Below, piece after piece: positions 5,354-8,004 of a stretch of 8,004 nt of DNA. This stretch comes from Candidatus Cloacimonadota bacterium (GTDB taxonomy: Bacteria; Cloacimonadota; Cloacimonadia; Cloacimonadales; Cloacimonadaceae), in NCBI GenBank assembly GCA_016875595.1, contig VGPI01000088.1, positions 1 to 8,004 on the forward strand. Direction: 5' to 3'. The notes under the pieces are model-generated. The model ran no database searches and was not told the origin of the DNA. It worked only from the letters and a program-made list of their open reading frames with translations. Numbering within the stretch: the first letter of the stretch is position 1; each line of letters begins with the position of its first letter. The translations under genes were made by a program, and so were the position numbers.

Positions 5354-7500
5354 TAGAATAGGGATAATCTGACGAATGAGCTGTAATCGTAGATCACATA
5401 ATCCTTGTTGGATTGATCATACTTAATATTGGCTTTCAAGTCGATTGATACATTTCTCAGGAGACGGATGTTTATCCGGTTCTCGTTCTCCAGCTTTGGT
5501 TTACGGTCTGATGTTTCCATGGGGAACAGGACATCGAAAGTGGAGTTGATGGTCAGACGTTTGAATAAATTCATCACAGAGAAAATAAGAGTGCTCTCTA
5601 CACCCCGGGTGATAACATCGGCTTTTTCAGTGTACACCTCGTATGTATCCTGCGTTCCGGTGTAGTGGAAATTTCTTTGATTGTATTCTTGCTTCCAACC
5701 CAAACCAGAGCGGATACCTATTGATGCGCTGGGACTGAAAACGAATCGATAGGTAAGACCTGCACCTTCTCTAAAAGTCAGCGGGAATAAGGCGATCTTG
5801 GTTCGGAGATGATCCTGGTTAATATGGATTAAAGAGTCGCCTGAAACCTTGTACAGAATGAAATCGCGACTGTCGGTGAAAAAAACTGTTTCATCAAACA
5901 GGTGTGTACTGAGATCGCCTCGGATATAGAATCCGAGGGTTTTCAACCACGGATCGTTTTCCATTGGTAGGAATAGTAAGGTATTCCGCAGAGTATAATC
6001 ATCGACATCGATCCGAAAATCAGATCCAGTGGTCAGATTCATGCCCACATCATACAAACTGCGACTGGCATAGTGAAGGGGATATAGATTGACGTCTATC
6101 TGGTTGTCAAACTGACCGGACATGCTGAAACTTCGGGTGGGTTGATCCTTGTCCACCGTATTGTTGGAAGCGACGCTGAGATTGAGATGAATAGCACCGG
6201 TATGGATACGTCGCATCCATCTGGTATGGTAATCATCACCTAATACACCTGCTCCGATCAGCACCGTCCTTTCACCTTGTGGATTGACTACAATAGTCAG
6301 AAACTGCGGTTCACCGATACTTGTTCGAACTGTGGTAAAATCCCTTAGATCATTCCATGATCCACCCTGCAGACGGATCATATAGTTGCCTTCGGGTAGG
6401 ATCCACACCTTGTCCGGTTCATTGACATCATCTTCACCGATGGAGATACCTTGAGTTAGTTTGGAATAAAACTGATTTCCCAGTTTTCGAATATAGATGT
6501 CATAAGTCATACGTACGCGGTTACGGTTCTCATCCATGATGATGATAGTCAGTTCGCTCCACTGGGGATCGGGTACGGTGCGGCGATTGGGTTCAATTAT
6601 GACATGGTCGATGACCACATCATCGGTATCACCCAGAAAGACACAGTAATCTCCGGGAGGTAGTTTTAAAGGGACACCAATCTCTCCAGTTTCGCGGAAG
6701 TCACTCTGGTCGGCAGCATTGGAATAAACGAAATATTGCTTTTCATAGTCAGTTTTGGTGATCAGTTCGATCAGCAATTCACCATACAATTGGTCGCTGT
6801 CGGTCTGTTCAATCAGATCCTGGATAAGCTGACGACGGTTTCTTTTTTGAGCAAGATCAGAGCTGGTGGGTTCTTGTGATATACCGAGCAGGAAATCATT
6901 GCATTGAGCAGCAAATACATCCGTATGCAGCATCAGCATTTCATTAAGGGATTGAACCAGAAATATGATTGATCCATCTTTCAGGTCTTTGAGTTGGCTT
7001 TTCCGGTAACTCAAGACTATCTGCTGGGTCTTGGCATCTCGAAGAAAAAACTCGAGATTGATGTATGCCTGAGCTTTTTCTCCCCCGATCATCTCAAAAT
7101 TCAGAATGTTGGATTCCAGGTAATAATCCGGAACCAGTTCTCCCAGATCCCGATCCACCCGTTGAAAGATATTGTAAGCCCTTAATCTCTGTGTGATCAG
7201 ATTGGGAATAGCATCATTAAGCCGGTTTGCCCATAGATCATAGGGCAGATAAGTAACCTGGGAAAAATGCTCTCGGACCACGATTTGATTGCGGTTATAT
7301 GTCCGGGATACATTGGCATCGACTACTTCCAGTATTTTGGGCACAGACTCTCGTCTGAGCAGATGCTGATTTTCCGAGGATTGATAATATTCCATCACAT
7401 AATACTTGATCGGGATCCTCTGACTACTGCCAAAACAGCCGGTCAGAATGACGGTGGTGGCAAGAAGCAGCACATAACTCAATATTTTTATCGTCTTCAT
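5350..7500 (-). CDS. Lipoprotein with PqiC-like ABC-transport auxiliary domain, beta-sandwich region and C-terminal outer-membrane beta-barrel
   Basis: Predicted outer-membrane component of the MCE transporter. Residues 1-21 are a lipoprotein signal with lipobox LTGC (19-22), giving lipidated Cys22 followed by FGSS (no +2 Asp inner-membrane retention signal). Residues about 30-206 match the ABC-transport auxiliary family (PF03886; PqiC, MlaA-independent), seen in KYYVMEYY, the central YDLWANRLNDAIPNLITQRL with AYNIFQRV, and YYLESNILNFE. Residues about 250-420 contain two beta modules sharing LPPGDYCVFLG (280-290) and LPEGNYMIRLQG (368-379), resembling PEGA or similar Ig-like folds. Residues about 430-716 are alternating amphipathic strands with polar turns, ending SFVRLSLFY; the terminal aromatic after alternating hydrophobics is the outer-membrane barrel insertion signal, and the last 90 residues resemble DUF3078/DUF481-type barrels. 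PqiC is about 190 residues, so about 500 are extra. The ATG at 7500 has a GAGG site overlapping the MCE stop. The auxiliary domain is good; barrel boundaries are inferred. Confidence 0.85.
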   Translation of the reverse strand: MKTIKILSYVLLLATTVILTGCFGSSQRIPIKYYVMEYYQSSENQHLLRRESVPKILEVVDANVSRTYNRNQIVVREHFSQVTYLPYDLWANRLNDAIPNLITQRLRAYNIFQRVDRDLGELVPDYYLESNILNFEMIGGEKAQAYINLEFFLRDAKTQQIVLSYRKSQLKDLKDGSIIFLVQSLNEMLMLHTDVFAAQCNDFLLGISQEPTSSDLAQKRNRRQLIQDLIEQTDSDQLYGELLIELITKTDYEKQYFVYSNAADQSDFRETGEIGVPLKLPPGDYCVFLGDTDDVVIDHVIIEPNRRTVPDPQWSELTIIIMDENRNRVRMTYDIYIRKLGNQFYSKLTQGISIGEDDVNEPDKVWILPEGNYMIRLQGGSWNDLRDFTTVRTSIGEPQFLTIVVNPQGERTVLIGAGVLGDDYHTRWMRRIHTGAIHLNLSVASNNTVDKDQPTRSFSMSGQFDNQIDVNLYPLHYASRSLYDVGMNLTTGSDFRIDVDDYTLRNTLLFLPMENDPWLKTLGFYIRGDLSTHLFDETVFFTDSRDFILYKVSGDSLIHINQDHLRTKIALFPLTFREGAGLTYRFVFSPSASIGIRSGLGWKQEYNQRNFHYTGTQDTYEVYTEKADVITRGVESTLIFSVMNLFKRLTINSTFDVLFPMETSDRKPKLENENRINIRLLRNVSIDLKANIKYDQSNKDYVIYDYSSFVRLSLFY

Positions 7501-7506
7501 CGTTTA

Positions 7507-7510
7507 CCTC
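7507..7510 (-). promoter_or_regulatory. Ribosome binding site of the lipoprotein/barrel gene, overlapping the MCE stop codon
   Basis: On the minus strand the sequence TGAGGTAAACGATG contains the MCE stop TGA (7511-7509) sharing bases with GAGG (7510-7507), 6 bases before the ATG at 7500. It confirms the start and indicates coupled translation. Confidence 0.7.
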
Positions 7511-8004
7511 AATAACCCCGGAGCAGTAAAGCCGGATTGTCAGCGATTTGCCGGGAAAAGTCACTCAGGTTTTCGGCTGTTTCTCGCAGGGATTCGAGCG
7601 TTTCGGTGATATTTGTTCTACTTCTCATAATTGTCCTATCCAGGTTAGCGATCAGGTTTTTACTGCGTTGCACCGCAGATGTGAGCTCAATGACGAGGTC
7701 TGTCAGGTTGGCTTCAGCCAGTTGTTCCGCCAGTTTGTTGGCATTGACCAGCAATGAATCGAAGGCAGGGGATTCGATCAATTGATTCACCCGATTGACC
7801 GACCGGTTCAGATTGACCGATAGCTCATTGATCTGGTTGCTGGCGTTTAGTACCAACTGATCTGTATGCAAGCCGATGTTGTTTAGATTGAGACGGGTTT
7901 CATTGAGCAACGCAGTGGTCTGGGTATTAATCTCGAGTATGCTGGAATTCAGCGTATTACTGATCTGATTGAATTCGCCGATCAGAGATCTGGTCAAAGA
8001 GGCG
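7509..8004 (-). CDS. MCE-family (MlaD/PqiB-like) protein, C-terminal coiled-coil part; 5' end outside the window
   Basis: The substrate-binding/tunnel subunit of the transporter, normally anchored in the inner membrane by one N-terminal helix. About 165 C-terminal residues are visible; the frame stays open to the right edge (reading A-S-L-T-R-S-L at the edge), so the membrane segment and the MCE beta-barrel domain lie outside and the TTG at 7997 is internal. What is seen is almost wholly helical, with heptad-like spacing of Leu/Ile/Val and many Asn, Gln, Ser and Thr (for example QINELSVNLNRSVNRVNQLI), as in the helical needle of MCE hexamers. The end, ENLSDFSRQIADNPALLLRGY, carries the NPxxLLRG tail I associate with MlaD-family proteins. 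The next gene starts 8 bases after its stop. The call rests on coiled-coil form, the tail motif and neighbours; with no MCE domain visible it stays inferred, though alternatives fit the operon poorly. Confidence 0.8.
   Translation of the reverse strand, partial: ASLTRSLIGEFNQISNTLNSSILEINTQTTALLNETRLNLNNIGLHTDQLVLNASNQINELSVNLNRSVNRVNQLIESPAFDSLLVNANKLAEQLAEANLTDLVIELTSAVQRSKNLIANLDRTIMRSRTNITETLESLRETAENLSDFSRQIADNPALLLRGY

Noticed and set aside
7995..7997. TTG at 7997 as the start of a 162-residue protein on the minus strand
   Set aside because: The frame stays open to the window edge and the product looks like the C-terminal stalk of a longer MCE protein.
1..8004. Possible tRNA genes, CRISPR arrays, insertion sequences or long direct repeats
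   Set aside because: Nothing convincing was seen by eye on either strand; nearly all bases are inside well-supported genes.

Overview
The window reads as chromosomal DNA from a Gram-negative (two-membrane) bacterium. The diderm envelope is shown by a lipoprotein/outer-membrane beta-barrel protein encoded with an MCE-type lipid transporter. The HtpG sequence style and the C-terminal barrel style suggest the FCB side of the tree (Bacteroidota, Cloacimonadota and relatives). That placement is from memory of family sequences and is tentative. Coding density is very high: seven genes, two cut by the window edges, and no non-coding stretch above about 70 bases. No RNA gene, insertion sequence, CRISPR array or long repeat was seen.

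Left half (plus strand): the C-terminal two thirds of the Hsp90 chaperone HtpG (1-1304); a 512-residue nucleotide-sugar dehydrogenase of a divergent subfamily (1375-2913); a perfect 10-bp hairpin (2924-2949); then a small exported protein that joins an OB-like beta domain to a two-cluster ferredoxin domain (2977-3510). These look like housekeeping or envelope genes rather than one pathway.

Right half (minus strand, transcribed right to left): a tight operon for an MCE/Mla-type lipid transporter. In transcription order it holds the C-terminal coiled coil of an MCE protein (7509 to the right edge), a 716-residue lipoprotein (5350-7500), an MlaE permease with an N-terminal STAS domain (4265-5353) and an MlaF ATPase (3519-4268). 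Genes overlap by 4 bases or are separated by 8 bases, so they are probably translationally coupled. The operon converges on the ferredoxin gene with only 8 bases between the stop codons.

Expected working model: MlaF powers MlaE in the inner membrane, the STAS domain replaces separate MlaB, the MCE protein forms a ring with a helical stalk across the periplasm, and the lipoprotein receives it at the outer membrane. The most unusual point is that this lipoprotein appears to fuse a PqiC-like ABC-auxiliary domain, two beta-sandwich-like modules and a C-terminal beta-barrel in one chain. If right, this supplies the outer-membrane end of the lipid conduit covalently, which known MCE systems (Mla, Pqi, Let) do not do in one polypeptide as far as I know.
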